Source: Hyphomicrobiales bacterium
GTDB lineage: Bacteria > Pseudomonadota > Alphaproteobacteria > Rhizobiales > Beijerinckiaceae
Direction: 5' to 3'
Assembly: GCA_027483895.1 (NCBI GenBank)
Contig: JAIXTP010000022.1
Coordinates: forward strand, 62,001 to 126,000
DNA: 64,000 bases
The position numbers and the translations under genes are program-made. Within the stretch, counting starts at the first letter, position 1, and every line of letters begins with the position of its first letter. This document shows positions 50,980 through 60,131 of this stretch, piece by piece. The notes under the pieces are model-generated. The model was not told the origin of the DNA. It was given only the letters and a program-made list of their open reading frames with translations, and ran no database searches.

Positions 50980-52094
50980 GCCTCGCCCCCTTCGACCTCG
51001 CCCGCGATGAAACGCAGCGTGCGCTCGCGGGCCTCCGCGTCCGTGAACTGGCGCGGGGGCGACTTCATGAACCAGCTCGACGGCCCGGTCAGCGCGCCGG
51101 CGATGCCGCGGTCGAGCGCGAGCTTGGCGCAGCGCACTGCATCGATGACGACGCCCGCCGAATTCGGCGAATCCCAGACCTCCAGTTTCAGTTCGACATT
51201 CAGGGGAACCCCGCCGAAGGCGGTGCCTTCGAGGCGGATGAAGGCCCATTTGCGGTCTTCGAGCCACGGCACGTGATCGCTCGGGCCGATATGGACGTCG
51301 CCGGGCGCCATGGGCACGTCGAGCTGGCTCGTCACGGCGCGTGTCTTCGAGATCTTCTTGGAATGGAGCCGCTCGCGTTCGAGCATGTTGAGGAAGTCGG
51401 TATTGCCGCCGACGTTCAGCTGTGACGTGCGGTCGAGCCGCACGCCGCGCTCGCGAAACAGATTGGCGAGCATGCGGTGGACGATGGTGGCGCCCACCTG
51501 GCTCTTCACGTCGTCGCCGACGATCGGGAGCCCGCGGCGTTCGAAGCGTTCGCGCCAGACGGGATCGGACGCGATGAAGACGGGAATGCAGTTCACATAG
51601 GCGCAGCCCGCCTCGAGCGCGCTTTCGGCGTAGAATTCGGTCGCCCTCTGAGATCCCACCGGCAGATAGGAGACGAGGACGTCGGTGCGGCTGTCGCGCA
51701 GCACGCCCGCGACGTCGGCCGGAGCGGCTCCCGACTCCTCCACGACGTCGTGGAGGAAGCGGCCGAGACCGTCGAGCGTCGGACCGCGGCGGACGATCAC
51801 GCCGGTATCGGGCACCTCGGCGAAGCGGATCGTGTCGTTGGGCGGTGCGAAGATCGCTTCGGCCACGTCCCGCCCGACCTTGCGCGCGTCGATGTCGAAG
51901 GCGGACGCGATCTCCATGTCGTCGACATGGTAGCCGCCGAGTTCGACGTTCATGAGCCCGGGTACCGGCTCGTTCGTCTGGGCGCCGCGATATTTCGAAA
52001 GCCCCTGCACGAGCGCCGAGGCGCAGTTGCCGACGCCGACCAGCCCCAAGCGGATCTTGTTGCGGCCCGTGCCGCCCGTCGCCGTCGCGTTCAA
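50976..52094 (-). CDS. ino1: Myo-inositol-1-phosphate synthase
   Basis: 372 residues, prokaryotic length. NAD-binding [16 protein letters not shown] (about 17-32), [49 protein letters not shown] and the catalytic Lys region [10 protein letters not shown]. It converts glucose 6-phosphate to inositol 3-phosphate. Inositol synthesis is rare in proteobacteria outside specialised products, so its place amid glycosyltransferases points to an inositol-containing core. It is in translational overlap with the downstream CgeB-like gene. Confidence 0.93.
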   Translation of the reverse strand: MNATATGGTGRNKIRLGLVGVGNCASALVQGLSKYRGAQTNEPVPGLMNVELGGYHVDDMEIASAFDIDARKVGRDVAEAIFAPPNDTIRFAEVPDTGVIVRRGPTLDGLGRFLHDVVEESGAAPADVAGVLRDSRTDVLVSYLPVGSQRATEFYAESALEAGCAYVNCIPVFIASDPVWRERFERRGLPIVGDDVKSQVGATIVHRMLANLFRERGVRLDRTSQLNVGGNTDFLNMLERERLHSKKISKTRAVTSQLDVPMAPGDVHIGPSDHVPWLEDRKWAFIRLEGTAFGGVPLNVELKLEVWDSPNSAGVVIDAVRCAKLALDRGIAGALTGPSSWFMKSPPRQFTDAEARERTLRFIAGEVEGGEA

Positions 52095-52157
52095 GAGGCG
52101 CCTCCCGTCGATGGCCCGTTTCGCCCAACGTTCCCGCCCCGCTGCAGTTCCGGCATC

Positions 52158-53204
52158 TCAGGCGCTCCCGTCGGCGGCGGGCATGGCCGCATGGCCGTTG
52201 CCGTTCCGGCGACGCGGGAAGTCCTCCGCGACGACGCGCTCCGCTTCGGCCGCGAACCAGTCGATGGTGGCGCGCAGGCCCGCATCGAGACCGATGCGGG
52301 GTTCCCAACCGAGCCTGTCGCGTGCCTTGGTGATGTCGGGGCGGCGTCGGCGCGGATCGTCGACGGGCAGGGGGGCCTCGACGACCGTCGCTTCCGAACC
52401 CGTGAGCGCGACGACCCTGTCCACCAGATCGCGGACGGTGAGTTCGGCCGGATTGCCGAGATTGACGGGCCCGAGATCGGGGGCGCCGTAGTCCATCAGC
52501 CGGTTCAGGCCCTCGATGAGGTCGCCGACGTAGCAGAAGGACCGGGTCTGGCTGCCGTCGCCATAGACCGTGACCGGTTTTCCCGACAGGGCCTGGCAGA
52601 CGATGTTGGAGACCACGCGGCCGTCGTCGGCCCGCATCCGCGGGCCGTAGGTGTTGAAGATGCGCGCGACGCGCACGTCCACGCGGCCGGTCCGGAGGAA
52701 GTCGAAGGCGAGGGTCTCGGCCGAGCGTTTGCCCTCGTCGTAGCAGGCCCGCGGCCCGGTCGGATTGACGTTGCCCCAATAGGTCTCGACCTGCGGGTGC
52801 ACGTCCGGATCCCCGTAGACCTCGCTGGTCGAAGCCTGCAGGAAGCGGGCGCCCGCGCCCTCCGCGAGCCGCAGGAGATTGCGCGTGCCGACGACGCTGG
52901 TCAGCATCGTGTGCTCGGGGTCGGACTGGTAGTGCGGGGGCGAGGCGGCGCAGGCGAGATTGTAGATCTCCGCCGGCCGGAGCCGCTTCTGATCCTTGCC
53001 GGGCAGCGGGACGATGACGTCCCATTCCATCAGATCGAAACGGGGTTCGCGTTCGAGGTGGCGGAGATTGTCGCGCCGACCGGTACGCAGATTGTCGATG
53101 CAGAGAACGCGATACCCGCGGTCGAGGAGAAGATCGGTCAGATGAGAGCCTAAAAAGCCCGCTCCGCCCGCCACGATGGCGAGCCGGCCGTTGCCCTTCG
53201 TCAT
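52158..53204 (-). CDS. uxs: UDP-glucuronate decarboxylase (UDP-xylose synthase)
   Basis: 348 residues, extended short-chain dehydrogenase. NAD motif GGAGFLGSHL (residues 13-22), ACAASPPHYQSDPEHTMLTS, ASTSEVYGDP, catalytic Tyr-Lys in CYDEGKR and RIFNTYGPRM are those of UDP-xylose synthase. It makes UDP-xylose from UDP-glucuronate, providing a pentose donor for the glycosyltransferases around it. A 63-base gap before ino1 and a 104-base gap after the upstream gene are the only sizeable breaks in the operon, so an internal promoter is possible here. Confidence 0.92.
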   Translation of the reverse strand: MTKGNGRLAIVAGGAGFLGSHLTDLLLDRGYRVLCIDNLRTGRRDNLRHLEREPRFDLMEWDVIVPLPGKDQKRLRPAEIYNLACAASPPHYQSDPEHTMLTSVVGTRNLLRLAEGAGARFLQASTSEVYGDPDVHPQVETYWGNVNPTGPRACYDEGKRSAETLAFDFLRTGRVDVRVARIFNTYGPRMRADDGRVVSNIVCQALSGKPVTVYGDGSQTRSFCYVGDLIEGLNRLMDYGAPDLGPVNLGNPAELTVRDLVDRVVALTGSEATVVEAPLPVDDPRRRRPDITKARDRLGWEPRIGLDAGLRATIDWFAAEAERVVAEDFPRRRNGNGHAAMPAADGSA

Positions 53205-53308
53205 GGATCGTTCCCTTCTGCGACGAAGCTGCCGGCCCCGCCGTTGCCTCGGATTTCGGGAACAAACGTGCCCGCGGAGCTTTGGTTCGATCCCCGCGGG
53301 CGGCGTCT

Positions 53309-54418
53309 TCAGACGATCTCGGTCTCTCTTTCACGCAAGGCCGCGCGCCTTTCGAGCGCGCGCGCCGCATGGGTTTCGAGGGCCGCCGCCCGATGATCGG
53401 CGGTGTGCTCCGCAAGAACGCGCGCGCGGCCCGCCGCGCCGAGCGCGCGGCGTTCCGCTTCCCGCATGCCGCGCAGAAGATCGAGAACCTGATCGGCGGT
53501 GTCGCGTACGAGAATCTCGTGATCCTCTTCGAAGATCGTGCCGATCCCTTCCCATCGATCGCTGATGATCGGAACGCCGCAGGCCGCGGCTTCGAAGAGC
53601 CGGACGCTCGGGCTCCAACCCGCGCGGACCATGTCGGCGCGCGTCACGTTCAGCGTGAAGCGTTGGCTCGCATAGAAGGCGGCATGATCGCCCGGGCCGA
53701 CATGCTCGATCCGGTCGATATTCGCCGGCCATTCGATGTCGGGCGGATAGAGCGGGCCCGCGACCACGAAACGGAGATCGGGCGCGCGTCGGGCGACCTC
53801 GATCAGCAGGCGGTCCAGCGCGGGCTGCCGGTCGGCCCCGTAGGTGCCGAGATAGCCGAGATCGTAGCGCGGGTGCCCGCCCGTCGGGCGATGGACGGTC
53901 GGATCCGCCGAGCAATACAGGGGGCGTGCCGCCGGCGACCCGTAACAGGTCTCGATCCTTCGCAGCATCGGCCCGCCGGTGAAGGAGAGATAGAGGTCGT
54001 AGTCCGGGATCAGGCGGGGCTCCAGATAGTCGCATTCGCCGCGGACGAGGGCGGCCGTCGTGACCGGCGTATCGATGTCGTAGAAGGCGGTCACGCCGCG
54101 CGCGACCGTGCGGACGAAATCGCCTACGGCGATCCCGTCGGGGACGAAGGAGCCGACGATCACGAGATCCGCCCGCGCGACGGGCTCCCGGAACGCTTCG
54201 AGGTCGTCGCGGTCCGCGTAGAAGGCGAGGCGGCAGAAATCCGGTTCCGGCAGATCGCGATGCGCCGCGTACCAAGGCCGGTCGCATTCGAGGAAGAGGA
54301 TGCGGTGCCCGCGAGCGGCCAGCGCCTTCAGCAGCGATCTCCACGTCGTCGCATGGCCGTTGCCCCATGAGGACGAGAGGCTCAACCCGAACACGACGAT
54401 GCGGAGGCTCTCCTTCAT
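53309..54418 (-). CDS. CgeB-like glycosyltransferase 2
   Basis: 369 residues. [20 protein letters not shown] is nearly identical to the start of the paralog at 49888, and the C-terminal donor site reads [19 protein letters not shown]. The two share layout through their whole length, indicating duplication within the operon. Its ATG overlaps the preceding gene by four bases. Sugar donor and acceptor unknown. Confidence 0.85.
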   Translation of the reverse strand: MKESLRIVVFGLSLSSSWGNGHATTWRSLLKALAARGHRILFLECDRPWYAAHRDLPEPDFCRLAFYADRDDLEAFREPVARADLVIVGSFVPDGIAVGDFVRTVARGVTAFYDIDTPVTTAALVRGECDYLEPRLIPDYDLYLSFTGGPMLRRIETCYGSPAARPLYCSADPTVHRPTGGHPRYDLGYLGTYGADRQPALDRLLIEVARRAPDLRFVVAGPLYPPDIEWPANIDRIEHVGPGDHAAFYASQRFTLNVTRADMVRAGWSPSVRLFEAAACGVPIISDRWEGIGTIFEEDHEILVRDTADQVLDLLRGMREAERRALGAAGRARVLAEHTADHRAAALETHAARALERRAALRERETEIV

Positions 54419-55509
54419 GCGACGGCGCTCCTGCGCTTGATGACGCCCCGGATGTTGAGGATGGCGTCGACCTCGGCGGCGCGACGGTCGTAGGTATGCT
54501 CTGAGAGGATGCGGCTGCGGGCCGCCCGGCCGATGGCGCGGGCGCCTTCCGGCGTCAGCCTCTCCACGAGATCCGCCACATCGCGCCCGTCGCGCGCGAC
54601 CAGCACTTCCTCGTCGGGTTCGAGAAAGAGCTCGATGCCTTCCCATGCATCCGTGATCAGGCAGGCGCCGGCGCCCGCGGCTTCGAACACGCGCGTCGCG
54701 GGCGAAAAGCCGACCGCCGCCATGCTGTCGCGCGCGACATTGAGCACGGCGCGCGGCGACGCGTTGAAGGCGTTGTGGTCGTTGGTCGAGACATGCCCGA
54801 CATGGGTCACGTTCCGCGGCAGATGCGGTGCTTCCCAACCCGACCCGCCGAGCAGGAAGCGCCGAGAAGGGAGCGCACGCGCCGGCGCGAGGAAGAATTC
54901 CTCCACGCGCGCCTCGCGGTCCGGCAGGCGATTGGCGAGGAAGCCTATATCGGCCGAGAAACGCGGCTCCGGCGCCACCGGGAAATGCGTCTCGGGATCG
55001 ACGGCGTTGTAGATCGGGTCGCAACGCGCGGCGCCGAGTTCGAGATAGGACGCGACCACCGGCGGTCCGCCGCCATAGGTGAAGACGAGATCGAGATCGG
55101 GAAGCATGCGGCGCAGCGGCCGCAGGGGCTCCGCCCGGAGATCGGCCAGAGTCGCCGGCGCATCCACGTCCCAAAAGACGCGCAGCGCATGGGCGGGCGC
55201 CGCCGCCATGACCGCGATCAGCAGCTCGTCGTCATAGACGCCCACGCCGCTCGCCTTGACCACCACGTCCGCGTCATACGCGGCGGCGGCGGCGTGCTTC
55301 ATGCCGTCGTCGGTCGCGGGCCAGACATGGACATGCGCCCAATCCGGAGGATCGATGTCGCGATGGGCCTGACGGTCATAGGCATCCGGCTCATGGAAAT
55401 GGATCTCCCATCCCCGTTTCGCGAGGGCATGCAGGATCCCTCGATAATAGGTCGCCGCGCCGTTCCAATAGGAGGAGACGAGGCTCGAGCCGTAGAAGGC
55501 GATCTTCAT
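54415..55509 (-). CDS. CgeB-like glycosyltransferase 3
   Basis: 364 residues. KIAFYGSSLVSSYWNGAATYYRG opens the acceptor domain; FSPATRVFEAAGAGACLITD is the donor-site motif, followed by AWEGIELFLEPDEEVLV. It has diverged more from the first two paralogs. Four-base overlaps with both neighbours make it part of a strictly coupled block of glycosyltransferases. Confidence 0.83.
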   Translation of the reverse strand: MKIAFYGSSLVSSYWNGAATYYRGILHALAKRGWEIHFHEPDAYDRQAHRDIDPPDWAHVHVWPATDDGMKHAAAAAYDADVVVKASGVGVYDDELLIAVMAAAPAHALRVFWDVDAPATLADLRAEPLRPLRRMLPDLDLVFTYGGGPPVVASYLELGAARCDPIYNAVDPETHFPVAPEPRFSADIGFLANRLPDREARVEEFFLAPARALPSRRFLLGGSGWEAPHLPRNVTHVGHVSTNDHNAFNASPRAVLNVARDSMAAVGFSPATRVFEAAGAGACLITDAWEGIELFLEPDEEVLVARDGRDVADLVERLTPEGARAIGRAARSRILSEHTYDRRAAEVDAILNIRGVIKRRSAVA

Positions 55510-56618
55510 GCGGGGACCTCCTGCGCGGCGCGCGTGCCGAGAACGGACAGCGTCGTAAGGAGTTCGCGTACGCGGTGAGCGCAGGTGTGGCGGGCCCGAA
55601 CGGTTTCGAGCCCGTGGGCGGCGAGCGAGGCCGCGAGGCCCGGTTCGCGGGCGAGCGACCGCATATGGCGCGCCATGCTCGCGGTATCGCGCGCCATGAG
55701 GAAATCGAGCCCCGGCCGGAAGAGATGCTCGGTGTCCTGCCAAGGCGCGCTCAACAGCGGGATGCCGCAGGCCAGCGCTTCGAAGACGCGGATGGTCGGG
55801 ATGCCCGGCAGGGCCTTCGCATAGAAGCGGCGGGGAACGTGAACGGTCGCGAGCTTCCGCGCGAAGACGTCCGGCGCTTCCGGATTGGGCAGGCGGCCCC
55901 GGTGGCGGAAACCGGACGCCGAGAGCCGGTCGACGGCTTCCGGCGGCCAACGCACGCCGTGGACGTCGAGCGGCAGACCGGCCCGGCGCGCGGGTTCGAA
56001 CAGGAAGGTTTCCAGCTCCTCCGTGCGCTCGCCGTCGCCCCAATTGCCGATGAAGACGAGGCCTTCACGCTTCTCCTCGACCTCGGGCGGCCGGAACAGC
56101 CGGATGTCGGCGGCCTCGTGCCAGACGAAGACGCGTCGGCCCCAGCCGAGGCCGCGATACACCTCCGCAAGAGCCTCGCCGAAAGCGAGAACGCCGTCAT
56201 AGCCGCCGAGATCGAGGGCTGCGATTGAGCCCGGCTCGCTGACCGCGCGGTGATGCGTGTCGTGGAAGAGCAGCGTGAAGCGGGCACCGCGCGCGCGCAG
56301 GCGGCCGAGCCCCTCGACGATCGCGGGATCCGTCCATTCATGAACGATGACCACGTCGGCCGCGTCGGTCATGTCTTCGAGATCCGGATCGGCCTCGTAG
56401 AGGACGGAATCGAGTTCCGGGTAGCGGCGGCGGAAGGGGGCGAGGCCCTCTTCTCCCTCGTCGCGCAGCAGATTGGCCATGCTCCAGGCATTCGCGGGCT
56501 CGAAGGCGCGGACGCCGTGGCCCGCCGCGATCAGTTCGCGCAGCACGCCGCGCAAGAAATGCGCGTTGCCGTGGTTCCAGCAGGAGCGCAGCGAATGGGT
56601 GAAATAGACGAAGTTCAT
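55506..56618 (-). CDS. CgeB-like glycosyltransferase 4
   Basis: 370 residues. NFVYFTHSLRSCWNHGNAHF at the start and IPTIRVFEALACGIPLLSAP in the donor half are the family marks; FIGNWGDGERTEEL near residue 180 is the usual inter-domain segment. Fourth of the CgeB-like set, coupled by overlaps to the genes on both sides. Confidence 0.83.
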   Translation of the reverse strand: MNFVYFTHSLRSCWNHGNAHFLRGVLRELIAAGHGVRAFEPANAWSMANLLRDEGEEGLAPFRRRYPELDSVLYEADPDLEDMTDAADVVIVHEWTDPAIVEGLGRLRARGARFTLLFHDTHHRAVSEPGSIAALDLGGYDGVLAFGEALAEVYRGLGWGRRVFVWHEAADIRLFRPPEVEEKREGLVFIGNWGDGERTEELETFLFEPARRAGLPLDVHGVRWPPEAVDRLSASGFRHRGRLPNPEAPDVFARKLATVHVPRRFYAKALPGIPTIRVFEALACGIPLLSAPWQDTEHLFRPGLDFLMARDTASMARHMRSLAREPGLAASLAAHGLETVRARHTCAHRVRELLTTLSVLGTRAAQEVPA

Positions 56619-57730
56619 GCCGTCGCCTCGCGCAGCGCGGGCGTGTCGAGAAAGGCGGCATAGAGGCCGATCATCCGGCGGACCATAGCGTCGGCCGTGT
56701 AGCGCGCGGCGCGTTCGCGGGCGGCGGCGGCGAGGTCGGCCCGCAACCCCGGGCGGTCGATGACCGATCGCATCGCGCCCGCGAAACCTTCGACGTCCTC
56801 GGGCGCCACGAAGAGCGCGGCGCCGTCCCACAATTCGCGGTGCGTCGGGATGTCGGAGAGCACCAAGGGGCAGCCGGTCTGCGCGGCTTCGAGCGCCGCC
56901 AGCCCGAAGGGTTCGTAGAGGGCGGCCGAGGCGAAGACCGCGGCGCGGCGCATCAGGGCGGCGAGACCCGCTTCGTCGAGTTGCCCCGTCGCCAGCAGGC
57001 GCTCCGGCACGAAGGCCGTGCCGTTCGGGCCGCGCTGGGGGCCGGCCGCGATCAGCGGGCGGCCGAGCCCCGCGGCCGCTCGGTCGAGCGTGCGGATGTT
57101 CTTGCCTGCGTCCCACAAACGGCCCGCGGCGAGGGCGAAATGCTCGCGATCGGAAGCCCGGACGGCCCCGCCCGGCAGACGCATGCGGCCGTTGCGCAGA
57201 TGAAGCGGGCGGTCGATGCCGTAGACCTCGGCCGTTTCCGCCGCGAAGGCCTTGGTGGGCGCGATCACCGCATCCGCGCCCGCAAGACCGCGGGCGGTCC
57301 ATTCGGTCCGCCGGACGAAGTCGGCCGGCATGGGCACGGGGCCGCGGACGGCGCGCCACCATGTGGCGAGGCAGGAGTGATGCCCGACCACCACCGGGCA
57401 GGGAAAACCCCCGGCGGCGGCCTGCGCCGCGGCATTGAGATGGACGAGATCGGCGCCGATCCGGTCGGCGAGCACCGCGAGCGCGGCCGACGAGCGCTCG
57501 ACCGCCGTTTCGTCGGGGGCAAGCCAGTCCAGCGGCAGCGCCGTCTCGACGGTCTCCACGCCGTGAAGGGCCCGCAGGACCTCCCGCCGTGCGCGATCCG
57601 GCGCGGGCCCGAGCAGCGCGAGCGTGACGCGGAAGCCGGACCGGTGAAGGCCTGCGGCCGCATCGACCGCATAGGTGAAGACGCCGCCGACGGCATCGGT
57701 CGTCATGAGGACATGGGGCCGACGGGTCAT
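56615..57730 (-). CDS. Glycosyltransferase family 4
   Basis: 371 residues. MTTDAVGGVFTYAVDAAAGL opens the acceptor half; donor-half motifs are FALAAGRLWDAGKN near residue 195 and SAALYEPFGLAALEAAQTGC near 270, the EPFG-type E-x7-E segment of GT4 enzymes. It overlaps the radical SAM gene by four bases. Second GT4 of the operon. Confidence 0.87.
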   Translation of the reverse strand: MTRRPHVLMTTDAVGGVFTYAVDAAAGLHRSGFRVTLALLGPAPDRARREVLRALHGVETVETALPLDWLAPDETAVERSSAALAVLADRIGADLVHLNAAAQAAAGGFPCPVVVGHHSCLATWWRAVRGPVPMPADFVRRTEWTARGLAGADAVIAPTKAFAAETAEVYGIDRPLHLRNGRMRLPGGAVRASDREHFALAAGRLWDAGKNIRTLDRAAAGLGRPLIAAGPQRGPNGTAFVPERLLATGQLDEAGLAALMRRAAVFASAALYEPFGLAALEAAQTGCPLVLSDIPTHRELWDGAALFVAPEDVEGFAGAMRSVIDRPGLRADLAAAARERAARYTADAMVRRMIGLYAAFLDTPALREATA

Positions 57731-59028
57731 GCGGGGCCCGTCCCGCAGCAGGCTTCGAGGTCCTTCAACGGTGCGGGGCGCTGCTCCTGAATGTCGCTCC
57801 AGCGTTCGAAGGCGGCGAGATAGTGATCATGCGCGCGCTCCCAGGCCTCGTCGTCGGGCTCGCCCCAGAGCCGCCGGTAATCGGGCGAACTCGGATAGGG
57901 GTAGAGCGGGACGGGATCGTTGGCCCAGACGCCCGCGGCCTGCATCCGTTCGCGCCAGTCCGCGACGAGAGCGGGGTCGTCCTCGACCGTGGCGATGAGA
58001 TTGGCCTGCACGAAGGGCACGCGGCGGCGGGCATGGACGAGTCGCTCCGCGAGCTCGTCCGTCGTCATGCGGCAGCGTTTGTCGAGCGCGGCCCGTCCCT
58101 CGACGGTGAGGCTTTCGACGCCGGCCTCGATGGAGACGCAGCCCGCTTCGCCGAGCAGGTCCAGCATCTCGGGATTCCACAGGTCGATCCGCGTCTGGAT
58201 CCCGAAATCGACGTCGCGGGCGACGAGCGCTTCGAGCAGCGGCTTCCGGGGCAGGAAGATCTCGTCGATGAAGTAGAGATAACGCGCGCCCTTCGCGATC
58301 AGCCCGTCGATCTCTTCCAGAAGCGGAGCGAGGTCGCGTTTGCGGTAGGCGTCGCGGAAGTCGATCTTGGCGCAGAAGGAGCAGGTATAGGGGCAGCCCC
58401 GCGAGGCCTCGACCTCGGCGCCGGGGCCTTCGGGCGGGCGGTCGAAGCGATGGTGATGGTGACGGTGACGCGCGATCCATTCCTCCGGCCAGTCGAGCGC
58501 CGGCAGATCGACGAAGCGCGCCGCCTGCGGACCGCCGGTGACGCGCAAGGCGCCCGACGGATCGGAGAAAGCGATGCCGGGGATCGCGCCGAGTTCGGTC
58601 CCCGACGCGAGCCTGACCACGGTCTCCTCGCATTCGCCGCGCACGACGATGTCGACGCCGAGCTTCCTGAGCGTCGCGCCCGGCGTCGCCGATCCGTGCG
58701 GGCCGACGGCGACGGTCACGCCGCCCCGATCGGCGAGGGCATCGAGGAAGCGGCGCGGAACGCGCAGTTCCGGCTGGGCGCAACGCCAGAAGAGATAGGT
58801 CGGCGCCGTGGTCACGACCGTCATGTCCGGCGCATAGGCCGCGACGGCCTCGGCGAGGGCGGCGTCGGCGAGCCCGCTCAGCGGGCCGTCGAAGATGCGG
58901 GCCTCATGGCCCACCGCTTCGAGCAGGACCCGCGAAGCGCCGAGTTCGAGCGGGAGATGCGCCTCGCGGCAGCCGAAATAGATCGAGCCTTCGAAGCTCC
59001 AGTCGGGATTGACGAGCGCCGCCCTCAC
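57727..59028 (-). CDS. B12-binding domain radical SAM protein
   Basis: 433 residues from a GTG start overlapping the preceding stop. An N-terminal cobalamin-binding-like domain (about 1-140) precedes the radical SAM core with the cluster motif C-x3-C-x2-C in GCPYTCSFCAKIDF near residue 207. A His-rich stretch RHRHHHHRF lies 15 residues before it. B12-dependent radical SAM enzymes methylate unactivated carbon or rearrange ring skeletons. In this operon it would modify a sugar or cyclitol. I recall a computationally defined 'rhizo-twelve' cluster with such an enzyme, but cannot verify the match. Confidence 0.85.
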   Translation of the reverse strand: MRAALVNPDWSFEGSIYFGCREAHLPLELGASRVLLEAVGHEARIFDGPLSGLADAALAEAVAAYAPDMTVVTTAPTYLFWRCAQPELRVPRRFLDALADRGGVTVAVGPHGSATPGATLRKLGVDIVVRGECEETVVRLASGTELGAIPGIAFSDPSGALRVTGGPQAARFVDLPALDWPEEWIARHRHHHHRFDRPPEGPGAEVEASRGCPYTCSFCAKIDFRDAYRKRDLAPLLEEIDGLIAKGARYLYFIDEIFLPRKPLLEALVARDVDFGIQTRIDLWNPEMLDLLGEAGCVSIEAGVESLTVEGRAALDKRCRMTTDELAERLVHARRRVPFVQANLIATVEDDPALVADWRERMQAAGVWANDPVPLYPYPSSPDYRRLWGEPDDEAWERAHDHYLAAFERWSDIQEQRPAPLKDLEACCGTGPA

Positions 59029-60131
59029 GAAACGGCCTCCGCCGCGGCGTGACGCTCGCGATCGTTGCGGGCGAGGCGCTCGGTCGCGAGCCAGACCGCG
59101 AGCGATCGCAAACCGACCTGCCAGGGTTTGGGCGCAGGAAGGTCGAGGGCGCGATGGACGGCCCGCGGGTCCGAGACGAACCAGCGCTGGTCGCCCGGTC
59201 GCCATTCCGAGGACTCGGAGGCGACGGGCCGCCCGTAGAGCCTTTCGACGAAGCCGAGGACCTGACGCAGGCTCACCGCATTGGCCGGGCCGCCGCCGAG
59301 ATTGAACGCTCGCCCTGCGATCCGGTCGATCCGCTTCCACGCGGCGCAATAGGCCTCGACCGCGTCGCCGACCTCCAGCACGTCGCGAACCTGCCGGCCG
59401 TCGCCGTAGATCGTGATCGGGTCGCCCGCCATCGCGCGGAGCATGAAATGGGCGACCCAGCCCTGATCCTCGGTCCCCATCTGGCGCGGGCCGTAGATGC
59501 AGCTCATGCGCATCACGGCCGTGGGCACGCCGAAGCTGCGGGCATAGTCGAGCACGTACTGGTCCGCGGCCCCCTTCGAGCAGCCGTAGGGCGTGTGGAA
59601 GGCGATCGGCCGCTCTTCGGATATTCCGGCCGAACGCAAAGCGGGATCGGCGGGCAGATAGCCTTCGGGGGAGAGTTCCAGAGGCACGTCCGCGAGGTCG
59701 CCGTAGACCTTGTTGGTGCTCGCGAAGATGAGGGGCGTGCCGTCGTTCTTTCCGCGCAGCGCCTCGAGCAGCATCAGCGTGCCGCCGACATTGGTGGTGA
59801 AGTCGTTCGCGGGATCCGCGAGGCTCGACGTCACCGCCACCTGCGCTGCGAAGTGGAACACCGCGCAGGCACCCCGGGCCGCCTCGGCCACGGCGGCGCC
59901 GTCGCGCACGTCGCCGCGCTCCGCCGATACGCGTTGCGGGTGTCGGTCGCGCAGCCAGCGCAGGTTCCCCTCGACCCCCGGCCGGGCGAGCGAGTCGTAG
60001 ATGAGGACGTCATAGCCTTCGGAGGCGAGCCGGTCGGCGAGGTTGGAGCCGATGAAGCCCGCGCCGCCGGTGATCAGGACGGGGCGGCGGCCCACGGACG
60101 GGGGCTTCTTGATCGCGGGCGCGTCGGTCAT
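59025..60131 (-). CDS. NAD-dependent epimerase, CDP-paratose 2-epimerase-like
   Basis: 368 residues. NAD motif [15 protein letters not shown] near residue 20; the stretch AFHTPYGCSKGAADQYVLDY contains the catalytic Tyr-Lys and, with SCIYGPRQMGTEDQGWVAHF, closely follows CDP-tyvelose/paratose epimerases. It probably interconverts NDP-sugar epimers for the glycan. Specificity for CDP-paratose is not assured because no CDP-dideoxyhexose genes are present. Overlaps both neighbouring genes by four bases. Confidence 0.83.
   Translation of the reverse strand: MTDAPAIKKPPSVGRRPVLITGGAGFIGSNLADRLASEGYDVLIYDSLARPGVEGNLRWLRDRHPQRVSAERGDVRDGAAVAEAARGACAVFHFAAQVAVTSSLADPANDFTTNVGGTLMLLEALRGKNDGTPLIFASTNKVYGDLADVPLELSPEGYLPADPALRSAGISEERPIAFHTPYGCSKGAADQYVLDYARSFGVPTAVMRMSCIYGPRQMGTEDQGWVAHFMLRAMAGDPITIYGDGRQVRDVLEVGDAVEAYCAAWKRIDRIAGRAFNLGGGPANAVSLRQVLGFVERLYGRPVASESSEWRPGDQRWFVSDPRAVHRALDLPAPKPWQVGLRSLAVWLATERLARNDRERHAAAEAVS

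Noticed and set aside
50980-53415. Upstream extension of the CgeB-like gene frame through ino1 and uxs
   Set aside because: The extra frame lies under two well-conserved genes; a GTG start at 50979 with a stop/start overlap gives a normal-length enzyme.
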